From Arthrobacter pascens (lineage in GTDB: Bacteria > Actinomycetota > Actinomycetes > Actinomycetales > Micrococcaceae), in assembly GCF_017052465.1 (NCBI RefSeq), contig NZ_JAFHKT010000127.1, positions 1 to 64,000 of the forward strand: a stretch of DNA of 64,000 bases. Direction: 5' to 3'. The notes beneath the pieces were generated by a model. It was not told where the DNA came from, searched no databases, and worked only from the letters and a program-made list of their open reading frames with translations. The translations under genes and the position numbers were made by a program. This document shows, piece by piece, positions 1 to 8,803 of the stretch. Position 1 is the stretch's first letter. Every line of letters begins with the position of its first letter.

Positions 1-117
1 CACAACCAAGCCCTCATCGCCCTCGCCAGACGCCGCTCAGACGTACTCTTCGCCATGCTCCGAGACGGAACCCTCTACCAAGAACCTGAGCCACGGAACC
101 TACCCTCAGCCGCTTGA
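1..117 (+). pseudogene. 3' end of an IS110-family transposase (cut by window edge)
   Basis: An open frame enters from the left edge and stops with TGA at 115-117. The 38 visible residues include ALIALARRR and VLFAMLRDGTLY, which resemble the extreme C terminus of IS110/IS116/IS902-type transposases in actinobacteria. The rest lies outside the window, so I cannot say whether the element is intact. Short C-rich sequence follows to about 145, where the element probably ends; IS110 elements usually lack long terminal inverted repeats, so the boundary is not sharp. Confidence 0.6.
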
Positions 118-267
118 CGAAAACCATAGAGGCACCCCCCGTGAGCCCCCTGCAACGTGAACGCAATGAACTTAACGTTCTCTGGTTACACAAGAGTGAG
201 CCGCGTCACTTTCGGCCCTAACATCGGAGAACACCGCTCAAACGGACCAAACGAGAAGAGGAACAAC

Positions 268-1278
268 ATGCGCGGATTCAGCGCATTACGCGTGGCAGCA
301 GTTGCGGCAGGCATCGCCCTGATGGCCACCGGCTGCGGGGCGACAGGCAAGACTGAGGGCGGCCCCTCCACCACCGGAGCAAGCAGCGGACCCCTCACCG
401 GGCTGCGCATCATGGTGCCCAACACCGCCGGCGGCGGCTACGACACCACGGCACGCGCCGCGGCAAAGGTTCTCGAAGATGAGAAACTCGCCACCAACCC
501 CGAGGTCTTCAACCTGGCCGGCGCTGGCGGCACCGTCGGACTGGCCCGCGTAGTCAACGAAAAGGGCAACGGCGACCTGACCATGCTGATGGGCCTCGGC
601 GTCGTCGGAGCCAGCTACACCAACAAGTCCGAGTCGAAGCTGACCGAGACCACTCCGCTTGCGAAGCTCATCGAAGAGCCGGGCGCCATCATGGTTTCCA
701 AGGATTCCCCGTACAAGACCATTGACGATCTTGTGGCTGCCTGGAAGGCGGACCCATCCAAAGTCAGCGTCGGCGGCGGCTCCTCCCCGGGCGGACCGGA
801 CCACCTCCTGCCGATGCAGCTCGCAGGTGCCGTGGGCATCGACGCCACCAAGGTCAACTTCGTCTCCTACGACGGCGGCGGGGACCTGCTTCCGGCCATC
901 CTCGGCAACAAGCTGGGCTTCGCGGCCTCCGGAGCGGGCGAGTTCATTCAACAGATCAAGTCCGGATCCATCCGCGTCCTGGCAACCAGCGGTGAGAACC
1001 GGCTTGAAGGAGTCGACGCCCCCACGCTCAAGGAATCCAACATCGACCTGGTCTTCACCAACTGGCGCGGCATCGTCGCCCCTCCGGGCATCAGCGATGC
1101 CGACCGTGACGCGCTGATTGCCACGCTGACCAAGATGCACGAGTCGGCGTCCTGGAAGGAAACCCTGAAGGCGCGCGGCTGGACCGACGCGTTCGCCACC
1201 GGCGACGAATTCAAGTCCTTCCTCACGGACCAGGACAAGCGCGTCGCCGATGTCCTGACGAAGCTCGGCCTGGCGTGA
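268..1278 (+). CDS. tctC: Tripartite tricarboxylate transporter, solute-binding lipoprotein (TctC/Bug family)
   Basis: Extracytoplasmic substrate receptor of a TTT-family secondary carrier, which imports citrate or related carboxylates. I chose the ATG at 268, behind a purine-rich GAGAAGAGG, because it gives a clean lipoprotein signal: basic start, hydrophobic stretch, lipobox MATGC with Cys23. An upstream in-frame start at 157 would add about 37 residues before the signal. The mature protein has the PNTAGGGYDTTAR segment near residues 50-62 and a PGGPDH loop typical of Bug receptors. The 336-residue length is normal. Its stop overlaps the tctB start (GTGA), so the three transporter genes are cotranscribed. 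The actual ligand cannot be read from sequence. Confidence 0.9.
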   Translation: MRGFSALRVAAVAAGIALMATGCGATGKTEGGPSTTGASSGPLTGLRIMVPNTAGGGYDTTARAAAKVLEDEKLATNPEVFNLAGAGGTVGLARVVNEKGNGDLTMLMGLGVVGASYTNKSESKLTETTPLAKLIEEPGAIMVSKDSPYKTIDDLVAAWKADPSKVSVGGGSSPGGPDHLLPMQLAGAVGIDATKVNFVSYDGGGDLLPAILGNKLGFAASGAGEFIQQIKSGSIRVLATSGENRLEGVDAPTLKESNIDLVFTNWRGIVAPPGISDADRDALIATLTKMHESASWKETLKARGWTDAFATGDEFKSFLTDQDKRVADVLTKLGLA

Positions 1279-1778
1279 CCTCCTTGTCCTCCCGCCTCAA
1301 AGGCCGCTCCGAGCTGGGCGTCGCAGCCCTGCTCGGGGCGGTCGGCGCCTTCGTCCTCTTCGACGCCGTGCGCCTGGTCGTGCCCTACTCCCAGTCAGAC
1401 CCGGTGGGCCCCAAGGCCCTGCCCGTCATTGTGGGAGCACTCCTGCTGGTCTGCGCCGTGATGCTGGCAGTAAATGTCGTGCGCGGCGGCCACGCCGACG
1501 CAGAGGCCGGCGAGGACGTCGATCTGAGCCACCCGAGCGATTGGAAGACCGTCCTCCCGCTTGCTCTCGCCTTCATCGCCAACATCCTGCTGATCGACTG
1601 GGCCGGCTGGGTCATCTCCGGAACCGTGCTCTTCTGGGGCAGTGTCTGGGCGCTGGGAAGCCGCCACTACGTCCGCGACGGACTCATCTCCCTGGCCCTG
1701 GCGCTCCTGACCTTCTACGGCTTCTACCTCGGTCTGGGCATCGCTCTCCCCGCCGGGCTCCTTGAAGGGATTCTCTAG
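1275..1778 (+). CDS. tctB: Tripartite tricarboxylate transporter, small membrane subunit
   Basis: Small integral membrane subunit of the TTT carrier, 167 residues with about four hydrophobic helices (roughly residues 12-32, 44-64, 90-108 and 130-160), as usual for TctB. It starts with GTG overlapping the tctC stop by four bases and ends directly before the tctA ATG, which indicates translational coupling. It partners TctA in the membrane and has no catalytic motif of its own. The call rests on size, hydropathy and position; TctB sequences diverge strongly. Confidence 0.85.
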   Translation: MTSLSSRLKGRSELGVAALLGAVGAFVLFDAVRLVVPYSQSDPVGPKALPVIVGALLLVCAVMLAVNVVRGGHADAEAGEDVDLSHPSDWKTVLPLALAFIANILLIDWAGWVISGTVLFWGSVWALGSRHYVRDGLISLALALLTFYGFYLGLGIALPAGLLEGIL

Positions 1779-3401
1779 ATGGACATCCTGTCCTCACTCA
1801 TGGACGGGTTCGCGACGGCGCTGACTCCCATGAACCTCCTGTACGCCCTGATCGGCGTCCTCCTGGGCACCGCCGTCGGCGTCCTTCCCGGCATCGGGCC
1901 GGCCATGACCGTGGCGCTGCTGCTCCCGGTCACCTCGGTCCTCGAACCGACGAGCGCCTTCATCATGTTCGCCGGCATCTACTACGGCGGCATGTTCGGC
2001 GGTTCCACCACATCGATCCTCCTCAACACCCCGGGCGAATCGTCCTCCGTGATCACCGCGATTGAGGGCAACCTGATGGCCAAGGCCGGCAAGGCAGCCC
2101 AGGCATTGGCGACGGCGGCCATCGGCTCGTTCGTCGCCGGCACCATCGGCACGGCCCTCCTGGTGGTCTTCGCACCGATCGTCGTTCAGTTCGCGGTGAG
2201 CCTTGGCTCGCCCAGCTACTTCGCCATCATGGTCCTGGCCCTGCTGGCCGTCACCGCCGTCCTGGGCTCGTCCCGGCTGCGCGGCTTCGCGTCCCTCGGC
2301 CTGGGGCTGGCGATCGGCCTCGTCGGCCTTGACATCGTGTCCGGCCAGGCCCGCCTCACCTTCGGCCTGCCGCTGCTCGCTGACGGCCTCGACGTCGTCG
2401 TCGTCGCCGTGGCGATCTTCGCCGTCGGTGAAGCCCTGTGGGTAGCAGCGCACCTGCGCCGCACACCGCTGCAGATCATCCCCGTGGGCCGGCCCTTCAT
2501 GGGCAAGCAGGACTGGAAGCGGTCCTGGAAGCCGTGGCTGCGCGGCACCGCCTACGGCTTCCCCTTCGGAGCGCTGCCGGCGGGCGGCGCCGAAATCCCC
2601 ACCTTCCTCTCCTACGTGACGGAGAAGCGGCTCACCAAGCACCCCGAGGAGTTCGGCAAGGGCGCCATCGAAGGTGTGGCCGGTCCGGAAGCGGCCAACA
2701 ACGCCGCGGCGGCGGGCACCCTGACCCCGATGCTGGCCCTCGGCCTGCCGACGAACGCCACCGCCGCCGTCATGCTCGCCGCCTTCGTCCAGTTCGGCAT
2801 CCAGCCCGGACCCCTCCTGTTCGAAAACGAGGGGCCGCTGGTCTGGGCGCTGATCGCCAGCCTGTTCATTGGCAACTTCCTGCTGCTGCTGGTGAACCTT
2901 CCACTGGCACCGGTCTGGGCGAAGCTGCTCCGGCTGCCGCGCCCGTACCTGTACGCGGGCATCCTGTTCTTCGCCACGCTGGGTGCCTACTCGGTCAACC
3001 TGCAGGCGTTCGACCTGGTGATCCTGCTGGTTCTGGGCACGCTGGGCTTCATGATGCGCCGCTACGGACTGCCCGTCCTGCCGCTCATCCTCGGCGTGAT
3101 CCTCGGACCGCGCCTTGAAAAGCAGCTGCGCCAGACGCTGCAGCTGAGCGCCGGCGACGTCTCCGGCCTCTGGAGCGAACCGATCGCCATCGTCGTCTAC
3201 ATCATCGTGGCCCTCGTCCTGCTCTGGCCGCTGCTGTTCAAGGCATGGCGCCGTGCCCGCCCCCGCACCGCCGCGGCGGTTGCGGGCGGCACAGTCGCCG
3301 GCGGCCCCGCAGCAGCCGGTTCGACGGCGGACCGTCCGCCGGCGGACGGTCCGACGGCGTCAGACGCCACGCCCGCCAACCATGGACAGGAGAAATCGTG
3401 A
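1779..3401 (+). CDS. tctA: Tripartite tricarboxylate transporter, large membrane subunit
   Basis: Main transport channel of the TTT system, 540 residues with 11-12 predicted membrane helices. Family features are visible: the N-terminal [14 protein letters not shown] segment, the [11 protein letters not shown] stretch near residue 80, and a repeat-like [13 protein letters not shown] in the second half, which fits the internal duplication known for TctA. The last 60 or so residues are an unusual hydrophilic Ala/Gly/Pro/Thr-rich cytoplasmic tail that most TctA proteins lack. The stop TGA overlaps the GTG of the following Usp gene, so the stress protein is translated from the same message. Confidence 0.93.
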   Translation: MDILSSLMDGFATALTPMNLLYALIGVLLGTAVGVLPGIGPAMTVALLLPVTSVLEPTSAFIMFAGIYYGGMFGGSTTSILLNTPGESSSVITAIEGNLMAKAGKAAQALATAAIGSFVAGTIGTALLVVFAPIVVQFAVSLGSPSYFAIMVLALLAVTAVLGSSRLRGFASLGLGLAIGLVGLDIVSGQARLTFGLPLLADGLDVVVVAVAIFAVGEALWVAAHLRRTPLQIIPVGRPFMGKQDWKRSWKPWLRGTAYGFPFGALPAGGAEIPTFLSYVTEKRLTKHPEEFGKGAIEGVAGPEAANNAAAAGTLTPMLALGLPTNATAAVMLAAFVQFGIQPGPLLFENEGPLVWALIASLFIGNFLLLLVNLPLAPVWAKLLRLPRPYLYAGILFFATLGAYSVNLQAFDLVILLVLGTLGFMMRRYGLPVLPLILGVILGPRLEKQLRQTLQLSAGDVSGLWSEPIAIVVYIIVALVLLWPLLFKAWRRARPRTAAAVAGGTVAGGPAAAGSTADRPPADGPTASDATPANHGQEKS

Positions 3402-3793
3402 GCATCATCGTCGGCTACGTTCCCACGCCTGAGGGGGCAGCCGCCCTCAACCGGGCGATCAGTGAGGCCCAGAAAAACCAAAGCCGGCTCGTCATCGTCA
3501 ATTCCTCCCGCGGCGACGCACTGGTGGACAAGCGCTACGTCCAGGCCGAGGACCTCACAGCGGTCACCCAGCGGCTGGAGAAGGAGGGCGTGGAGCACCT
3601 CGTCCTCCAGCCGGTCCGCGGAAACGACGCAGCCAACGAGGTGCTCGATGCCGCGGAGGAATACCAGGCCGACCTGATCGTCATCGGCCTTCGGAAGCGC
3701 ACTCCCGTAGGGAAGCTGATCATGGGCAGCACGGCGCAGCAGATCCTGCTCGAAGCGTCCTGCCCCGTGCTGGCGGTCAAGGCCGGCGCTTAA
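3398..3793 (+). CDS. Universal stress protein (single UspA domain), coupled to tctA
   Basis: A 131-residue single-domain UspA-like protein starting with [18 protein letters not shown] chose the GTG at 3398 because it overlaps the tctA stop and sits behind GGACAGGAG. The ATP-binding signature is present as [31 protein letters not shown], matching the G-x2-G-x9-G-(S/T) pattern of ATP-binding Usps. As the last gene of the tctCBA operon it may adjust carrier activity to energy state; Usp proteins fused or linked to transporters are known, but that role is inference. A strong hairpin follows the stop. Confidence 0.88.
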   Translation: MSIIVGYVPTPEGAAALNRAISEAQKNQSRLVIVNSSRGDALVDKRYVQAEDLTAVTQRLEKEGVEHLVLQPVRGNDAANEVLDAAEEYQADLIVIGLRKRTPVGKLIMGSTAQQILLEASCPVLAVKAGA

Positions 3794-3815
3794 TCACGCA
3801 CCAATCCAGAACGTC

Positions 3816-3862
3816 GCAGACCGGGGGTCCGGACCCGTTGGGATTCCGGGCCCCCGGTCTGC
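3816..3862 (+). terminator. Strong GC-rich hairpin after the tct-usp operon
   Basis: A perfect 12-bp inverted repeat (GCAGACCGGGGG at 3816-3827 pairing with CCCCCGGTCTGC at 3851-3862) encloses further complementary segments (CCGGA/TCCGG and CCC/GGG). No clear T tract follows, as is common in high-GC actinobacteria. It lies 22 bases after the usp stop and before the next gene's ribosome binding site, so it probably ends or processes the operon transcript. Confidence 0.7.
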
Positions 3863-3888
3863 ACCATCCGCACGTTGAAAGGACCACC

Positions 3889-4188
3889 ATGACTGTCTGC
3901 ACCCCCGATGCCCGCGCCGCCGCAGGAAGGCTGTCCCCGGAACCCATAGCCAACTGGGCCACGCTCTCCCCCGGTGACAAGGTGGAAATCCACCGCCAGG
4001 GACGCGTCGCCTCCGGCCGGATTGACATGCGGGCTCCGGACGGCAGCGTCATCTGGATCATTCAGGATGGCGGACAGGGACGTGCACTCTTTCTGCACGG
4101 CGACGGCGCGACGCTCTTCCGCCGCGCCCGGAGGCACAGTGCCGGCCCGGGTCGCACCCGCAGCCCCGGCCAGCCCCGCAGGTCCTGA
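3889..4188 (+). CDS. Hypothetical small protein, 99 aa
   Basis: A small protein starting at the ATG at 3889 behind GAAAGGA. I do not recognise a named family. The N-terminal half (about residues 20-75) reads as a compact beta-rich domain: LSPGDKVEIHRQGRVASGRIDMRAPDGSVIWI followed by a short charged turn, similar in style to small SH3-like or KOW-like barrels. The C terminus is Arg/Pro/Gly-rich and probably disordered. There is no signal peptide or membrane helix. It stands alone between the tct terminator hairpin and the leaderless dehydrogenase gene. Function unknown. Confidence 0.6.
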   Translation: MTVCTPDARAAAGRLSPEPIANWATLSPGDKVEIHRQGRVASGRIDMRAPDGSVIWIIQDGGQGRALFLHGDGATLFRRARRHSAGPGRTRSPGQPRRS

Positions 4189-4217
4189 GCCCTGCGGCCG
4201 TCAGGAAAGCCGTCCGG

Positions 4218-4223
4218 TAGCGT
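4218..4223 (+). promoter_or_regulatory. -10 hexamer TAGCGT of a leaderless promoter
   Basis: TAGCGT ends six bases before the ATG at 4230, so transcription should begin at or next to the start codon. There is no Shine-Dalgarno sequence in between. Confidence 0.55.
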
Positions 4224-4229
4224 AAAGCC

Positions 4230-5204
4230 ATGAACCAGCACCGCCTCGCCATTCTGGACGACTACCAAGGAGTCGCGGAGGACTTCGCCCCGTGGAGCTC
4301 CCTGGAACAGCGGGGGGTCGCCGTCACCGTATTCGGCCGGCATTTCGCCTCCGAAGCCGACGTGGTGGCGGCGTTGGCGGACTTCGACATCATCATCGCG
4401 ATGCGGGAACGCACGCCCTTTCCCCGCCCCGTCATCGAGCAGCTGCCCCGGCTGAAACTGCTGGTGACCACCGGCGCCGCGAACGCCTCGATCGATCTGC
4501 AGGCCGCCACCGACCACGGCGTCACGGTGTGCGGAACCGGCGGCTCACCCACCGCAGCCCCCGAACTGACCTGGGCGCTACTCCTGGCTTTCGCCCGGCA
4601 CATCACCGCGGAGGAGAACACGCTGCGTGCAGGCGGCTGGCAGCGGACGGTCGGCTTCGAGCTGTCCGGCAAGACGCTCGGAATCGTTGGCCTCGGCAAG
4701 ATCGGCCAGCGCATCGCCGCCTACGGCCGCGCCTTCGGGATGGACGTGCTTGCGTGGAGCCAGAACCTCACGGAAGAGACCGCCGCCGCGGCCGGCGCGC
4801 GCAAAGTCACCAAGGATGAGCTCTTCCAGAAGTCCGACGTCGTGTCCCTGCATCTGCGCCTGTCGGCGCGTTCCGAGGGGACGGTCGGCGAACGGGAGTT
4901 GCGGCTCCTGGGCCCCGACGGCGTCCTGGTGAACACCGCCCGAGGGCCCCTCGTTGACCAGCAGGCACTTGTCACGGCGCTGCGGAAAGGCTGGATCCGC
5001 GGCACCGCGCTGGATGTCTTCGACCAGGAACCGCTGCCGCCGGGCCACCCGCTCCTGGACGCGCCGCGAACACTCCTGACGCCCCACCTTGGCTATGTCA
5101 CGCGGGAGAGCTACCGGGCATTCTTCGGCGGCGCGTTCGAGGATGTGACAGCCTGGCTGGACGGCACCCACGTCCGGCCGCTCACGCCGGCCACCCTGCG
5201 CTAG
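4230..5204 (+). CDS. D-isomer-specific 2-hydroxyacid dehydrogenase
   Basis: A 324-residue NAD(P)-dependent dehydrogenase of the D-2-hydroxyacid family (phosphoglycerate, glyoxylate/hydroxypyruvate or formate dehydrogenase fold). The Rossmann motif GLGKIG lies near residues 153-158. The catalytic set is complete: Arg in NTARG near 237, Glu in FDQEP near 266 and His in TPHLGY near 285. It lacks the C-terminal ACT domain of biosynthetic SerA, so it is more likely a catabolic or detoxifying reductase of a 2-keto acid. The substrate cannot be assigned. The start follows a leaderless-type promoter. Confidence 0.88.
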   Translation: MNQHRLAILDDYQGVAEDFAPWSSLEQRGVAVTVFGRHFASEADVVAALADFDIIIAMRERTPFPRPVIEQLPRLKLLVTTGAANASIDLQAATDHGVTVCGTGGSPTAAPELTWALLLAFARHITAEENTLRAGGWQRTVGFELSGKTLGIVGLGKIGQRIAAYGRAFGMDVLAWSQNLTEETAAAAGARKVTKDELFQKSDVVSLHLRLSARSEGTVGERELRLLGPDGVLVNTARGPLVDQQALVTALRKGWIRGTALDVFDQEPLPPGHPLLDAPRTLLTPHLGYVTRESYRAFFGGAFEDVTAWLDGTHVRPLTPATLR

Positions 5205-5236
5205 GGAGTGCCTCGCCCATCGGGTGTGACCTGGTA

Positions 5237-5242
5237 TAGGGT
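5237..5242 (+). promoter_or_regulatory. -10 hexamer TAGGGT (within TATAGGGT) before VOC gene
   Basis: The hexamer lies eight bases before the ATG at 5251, leaving almost no 5' leader and no ribosome binding site. It is read as a leaderless or nearly leaderless promoter; the overlapping TATAGG at 5235 is an alternative -10. Confidence 0.5.
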
Positions 5243-5250
5243 CAGGCGGT

Positions 5251-5988
5251 ATGGCACTGCGACTTGTCCAGGTGAATTTCAAGGCCCGGGATGACTCAGC
5301 GCTCGGCAGGTTTTGGGCGGAGGCGCTCGGCTGGGGTGTGTCCAGCGAGGGTCCCGGTGTGACCAATGTTGAGCCCGTGGGCTTCGCCTGGCCGGACCCC
5401 ACCGCCGTCTGCGTCGACGTCGTCACCGTTCCGGACCCCGAGACAGTGAAGTACCGCGCGCACCTCGATCTAGCCACCACCTCTGCGGCCCATCAAGCGG
5501 AGCTGGTGGCGCGCCTGTTGGAGCTCGGTGCGACGCCAGCAGATGTGGGCCAGGGTGATGTGCCGTGGACCGTCCTGGCCGACCCGGAGGGCAATGTGTT
5601 CTGTGTGCTGGAACCCCGGGAGATCTACCGGGACACCGGGCCGATCGCGACGGTGGTGGTCAACTGCACGGATCCGCGGGCCATGGCCCGGTTCTGGAGC
5701 GAGGCTACGGACTGGACGCTGCACGAGGTGACCGACGATCATGCGAGGCTGCGTTCGGCCGAGGATGTCGGGCCGTATCTGGAACTCCTTCGTACGTCCG
5801 GCGAGGAGACCGTGTGGAACCGTATCCACCTCGACCTGAGGCCGTATCCCGGTGACGATCAAGCGGCAGAGGTGGCCAGGCTGCGCGCTCTGGGCGCCAC
5901 TGACGCCGACGTCGGCCAGGGCGATGTGCCGTGGGTGTGCCTCGCCGACCCGGAGGGTAACGAGTTCTGCGTCCTTACCCCGGGCTGA
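5251..5988 (+). CDS. Double VOC (glyoxalase-like) domain protein
   Basis: A 245-residue protein made of two tandem VOC-fold halves (about residues 1-125 and 130-245). Each half begins with a strand plus an F-W segment (GRFWAEALGW, ARFWSEATDW) and ends with the same block, DVGQGDVPW followed by LADPEGN and EFCVL or VFCVL. It matches the Glyoxalase_6 type common in actinobacteria, often linked to antibiotic or electrophile resistance or of unknown role. The internal duplication is clear; the enzymatic activity is not. Its stop codon forms part of a hairpin shared with the convergent gene. Confidence 0.85.
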   Translation: MALRLVQVNFKARDDSALGRFWAEALGWGVSSEGPGVTNVEPVGFAWPDPTAVCVDVVTVPDPETVKYRAHLDLATTSAAHQAELVARLLELGATPADVGQGDVPWTVLADPEGNVFCVLEPREIYRDTGPIATVVVNCTDPRAMARFWSEATDWTLHEVTDDHARLRSAEDVGPYLELLRTSGEETVWNRIHLDLRPYPGDDQAAEVARLRALGATDADVGQGDVPWVCLADPEGNEFCVLTPG

Positions 5989-6025
5989 CACAGAGGGATA
6001 CAGGCGCCTCCCTCTGCCCGTGTCA
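5986..6025. terminator. Convergent hairpin containing both stop codons
   Basis: TGACACAGAGGGA (5986-5998) pairs with TCCCTCT (6009-6015) and, after a four-base bulge, GTGTCA (6020-6025). The stop codon of the VOC gene (5986-5988) and that of the minus-strand gene (6023-6025) are the two outer ends of the stem, so the same structure can serve both converging transcripts. Confidence 0.6.
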
Positions 6026-8695
6026 CGCCTCGGCGCGTTCTACCGTGACCGTGCCCGCATCGCCGTCGACCCTCACCTGCTGTCCGCTCGCGAGACGCTG
6101 GGTGGCCACGCCGGTGCCGAGAACGGCGGGGATGCCGTATTCCCGGGCGACGATCGAGCTGTGGCTCAGCGGGCCGCCCACGTCGGTGACCACGCCGGCG
6201 GCCATGGCGAACAGCGGCGTCCACGCCGGCGTCGTCATGCGGGCGACCAAGACCTCCCCCGGCCGCATGCTGGCGAAGTCCTCGGGGCCGCCGAGGACGC
6301 GCGCCGGTGCGGTCACCTGCCCGGAACTGGCGCCGACTCCCGAGAAGGTGTCGCCGCGCTGGTCCTGGGAGCGGGCCGGCATCATGCTTCCGAACGCCCG
6401 TTCCATCCATCGGCTTTCGGGCAGGAGTTGCGGCGCGGCGGCCTTCCGCTGCCCGCGCCACAGCATCTTGCGCTGCTCCACGGCATCGGCCCGCACCGGC
6501 CGTTCGGCGCCGGTGATGGATGCACCCGGTGTGGCAAGGCCGAACTCGATGGCGTTGCGCAACTCGTCGAGCCGGAGCCAGAAGACGTCGGCGGGGTCGG
6601 CGATGATGCCGGAGTCGACCAGCCGCCGGCCTAGCTCCAGCAGCATCCTCCGCATCAGCGGCCACGCCAGGCCGACGTCGGCTAGCGCATCTTCACGGAC
6701 GGGCGCCGCCCTTTGCGCCCAGCGCAGCAGCCGGGTGAACGCGGCGCGGCGGACGGGGTCAAGCCTTGCGCTGATCGCCCGGCTCTGGTCCTCCCGGCGG
6801 CCGGCCGAATGCTGCTGGCGCTCATGCGGGTCGTGGCCCTCGCCGCGCAGGAAGAACTTCAGGGTTTCCAGCAGGGCCGAAGGATCGTCGGCGGGCACCG
6901 GGTTGACGAAGTCAAGGTTGTACACGGCATGCCCGAACCGGTCCAGATGCCGCTGGAAGCGCGTCCGCCACTGTTCCCACTCCCCCGCGTCCACGCCCGC
7001 TGGCCGCTCCCCAGTCCGCACGGACGCGGCAATGGATCCGGCCGGTCCGGAGGCTAGGGCTGCGGCCAGTTCCGGATGTCCGCGGGTCCAGGCCGCCAGG
7101 TCGAACAGTGACTTCTCGGCACGGATGGGCTCGCTGTCGTACCCGAGCAGGAAGGTCTGCCCGGGCGGGTCGCCGGCACGGCGGACCAGCCGGTCGTAAA
7201 ACGACCGGAACATGATCTCGCTTGTTGCTGCGATGGGGATGACGGACTGCACCGCCGTGTAATAGGCGGTTCCGGCGTCCAGCAGCTCGGAGATCCCGCC
7301 CAGCACCTCGGAGGAGGGAAGGTCCTCCAGCGGTTTGGCGGCCCAGCGCCGCACCAGCCCGCGGTAGCGGGGGTGGGAATGGTCCCGCCACCCCTTGATG
7401 CCCATGTGCGCCTGGCCGCGGGCGAGGGCACCCATCGCGGTCAGGGACTTGCCCATCACGCGCCACATTCCGCTGGAGCTGTAGTAGTAATAGGCGTAGC
7501 CGTTGATCGTGGGCAGGGAGACGTCGCCCTCCCGGACCACGTCGCTGCCCACGGCCTCGGACAGCAGGGCCCTGATCGACCGCGTCACCGAGCCGTCGAT
7601 GAGGTCGGCGAACAAGGGTGAGAGCGGGTCGGGCAGCTGCTCCACAATGCTCGCCCGGAAGTACATGCCCTTCGGGAATGGCAACGGCCATTCCGTCGGG
7701 GCCTCGGCCGAGGGTTCGGGCAGCGCGGTGACCGGGCGGGACTGCACAATGAAGAACTCACCGGCCGAACGCGCCCATTCGATGTCCTGCGGCGAGCCGA
7801 AATGTTCCGCGATGGCTACTCCCTGCCGTGCCAGCGCGGCCGCCGCAGCGTCATCCAGGACCGGCTGGCGGCGCTGCCGCTCAGGAACCGGCTGCTCCCT
7901 CGTGCCATTGTCCGCGTAGGCGGTCATGACGTCCTTGTCCGCGGTGCTCCGCGACTCCACGCGGCCCGAAGCGGGGTCCAGCACGACGTCGTCGGTGGTG
8001 ACGGCACCGCTGACCACCGACTCGCCCAGGCCCCAGGCGGCACTGATCACCACCTGGTCGCGGCGGCCGTTGGAAGGGTTGGCGGTGAACATGACGCCGG
8101 CGGCGTCCGACTCGACCATCCGCTGTACCACCACCGCGAGGCGAACCGTGGCGGGATCGAGCCCCTCACGGGAGCGGTAAGCCATGGCGCGCGCATTCCA
8201 CAGGGACGCCCAGCAGTCTATGACCGCCGCCGTGACGTCATCGGCGCCCCGGATGTTCAAGTAGGTGTCCTGCTGCCCCGCGAAGCTGGCCGAGGCCAAG
8301 TCCTCGGCGGTGGCAGAGGACCTCACGGCCACCGGCACGTCCGCACCGCCGCCGTCGCCGGGCGCGGCAGTCCCCCGGGCGAGCCCGCTGTACGCCTCGC
8401 GCAGCTCGCGGGCGATCTCCTTCGGCATCACGCCCCCGGTGAACAGCGCGCGGATCCGCCGGGCGGCCCCATCGTAGTCGGTCCCGTGTGCACCGGGAGG
8501 AAGCGTGGCGAGTTCGAGAATCCGCGGGGCGAGGCCGTTGGACTCGACGAAGTCCGCATACGCTGCGGTGGTCAGCACGAAGCCGGGCGGCACGGGAAAC
8601 CCTGCCCGGGCCAGCTCGCCAAGGTTGGCACCCTTTCCGCCGGCCAGCCCGACATCCCCGCGCCCGAGCTGCCCGAAGTCCCTGATGTAGGCCAT
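6023..8695 (-). CDS. PEP-synthase / rifampin phosphotransferase-like dikinase
   Basis: An 890-residue protein with a PEP/pyruvate-binding ATP-grasp domain at the N terminus (GGKGANLGELARAGFPVPPG near 17-36, then VAVRSSATAEDL and SFAGQQDTYLN), a long middle region, and a C-terminal swivelling phosphohistidine domain (GGPLSHSS, with the transferred His near 845, then VAREYGIPAVLG). This order, with no C-terminal PEP-binding TIM barrel, is that of rifampin phosphotransferases rather than true PEP synthase (PpsA). I start at the ATG at 8695, behind GGAGGG; a GTG lies one codon upstream. No rifampin-associated element is visible upstream, so resistance is only one possibility. A paralogue lies at 51571-54393. 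Confidence 0.8.
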   Translation of the reverse strand: MAYIRDFGQLGRGDVGLAGGKGANLGELARAGFPVPPGFVLTTAAYADFVESNGLAPRILELATLPPGAHGTDYDGAARRIRALFTGGVMPKEIARELREAYSGLARGTAAPGDGGGADVPVAVRSSATAEDLASASFAGQQDTYLNIRGADDVTAAVIDCWASLWNARAMAYRSREGLDPATVRLAVVVQRMVESDAAGVMFTANPSNGRRDQVVISAAWGLGESVVSGAVTTDDVVLDPASGRVESRSTADKDVMTAYADNGTREQPVPERQRRQPVLDDAAAAALARQGVAIAEHFGSPQDIEWARSAGEFFIVQSRPVTALPEPSAEAPTEWPLPFPKGMYFRASIVEQLPDPLSPLFADLIDGSVTRSIRALLSEAVGSDVVREGDVSLPTINGYAYYYYSSSGMWRVMGKSLTAMGALARGQAHMGIKGWRDHSHPRYRGLVRRWAAKPLEDLPSSEVLGGISELLDAGTAYYTAVQSVIPIAATSEIMFRSFYDRLVRRAGDPPGQTFLLGYDSEPIRAEKSLFDLAAWTRGHPELAAALASGPAGSIAASVRTGERPAGVDAGEWEQWRTRFQRHLDRFGHAVYNLDFVNPVPADDPSALLETLKFFLRGEGHDPHERQQHSAGRREDQSRAISARLDPVRRAAFTRLLRWAQRAAPVREDALADVGLAWPLMRRMLLELGRRLVDSGIIADPADVFWLRLDELRNAIEFGLATPGASITGAERPVRADAVEQRKMLWRGQRKAAAPQLLPESRWMERAFGSMMPARSQDQRGDTFSGVGASSGQVTAPARVLGGPEDFASMRPGEVLVARMTTPAWTPLFAMAAGVVTDVGGPLSHSSIVAREYGIPAVLGTGVATQRLASGQQVRVDGDAGTVTVERAEA

Positions 8696-8803
8696 CACCG
8701 CGCATCCCTCCTGCCCGGGCCGAGGCGCTGCTCCGGGCCCGGTCCGTGCCCATTGTGGCACGCGGGATGCCGGCGTCCTAGGCCTGGACCCCTTCGGCGC
8801 CGC

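Noticed and set aside
8696-8803. Rifampin-associated element upstream of the dikinase
   Set aside because: No palindrome of that type was found in the upstream gap.
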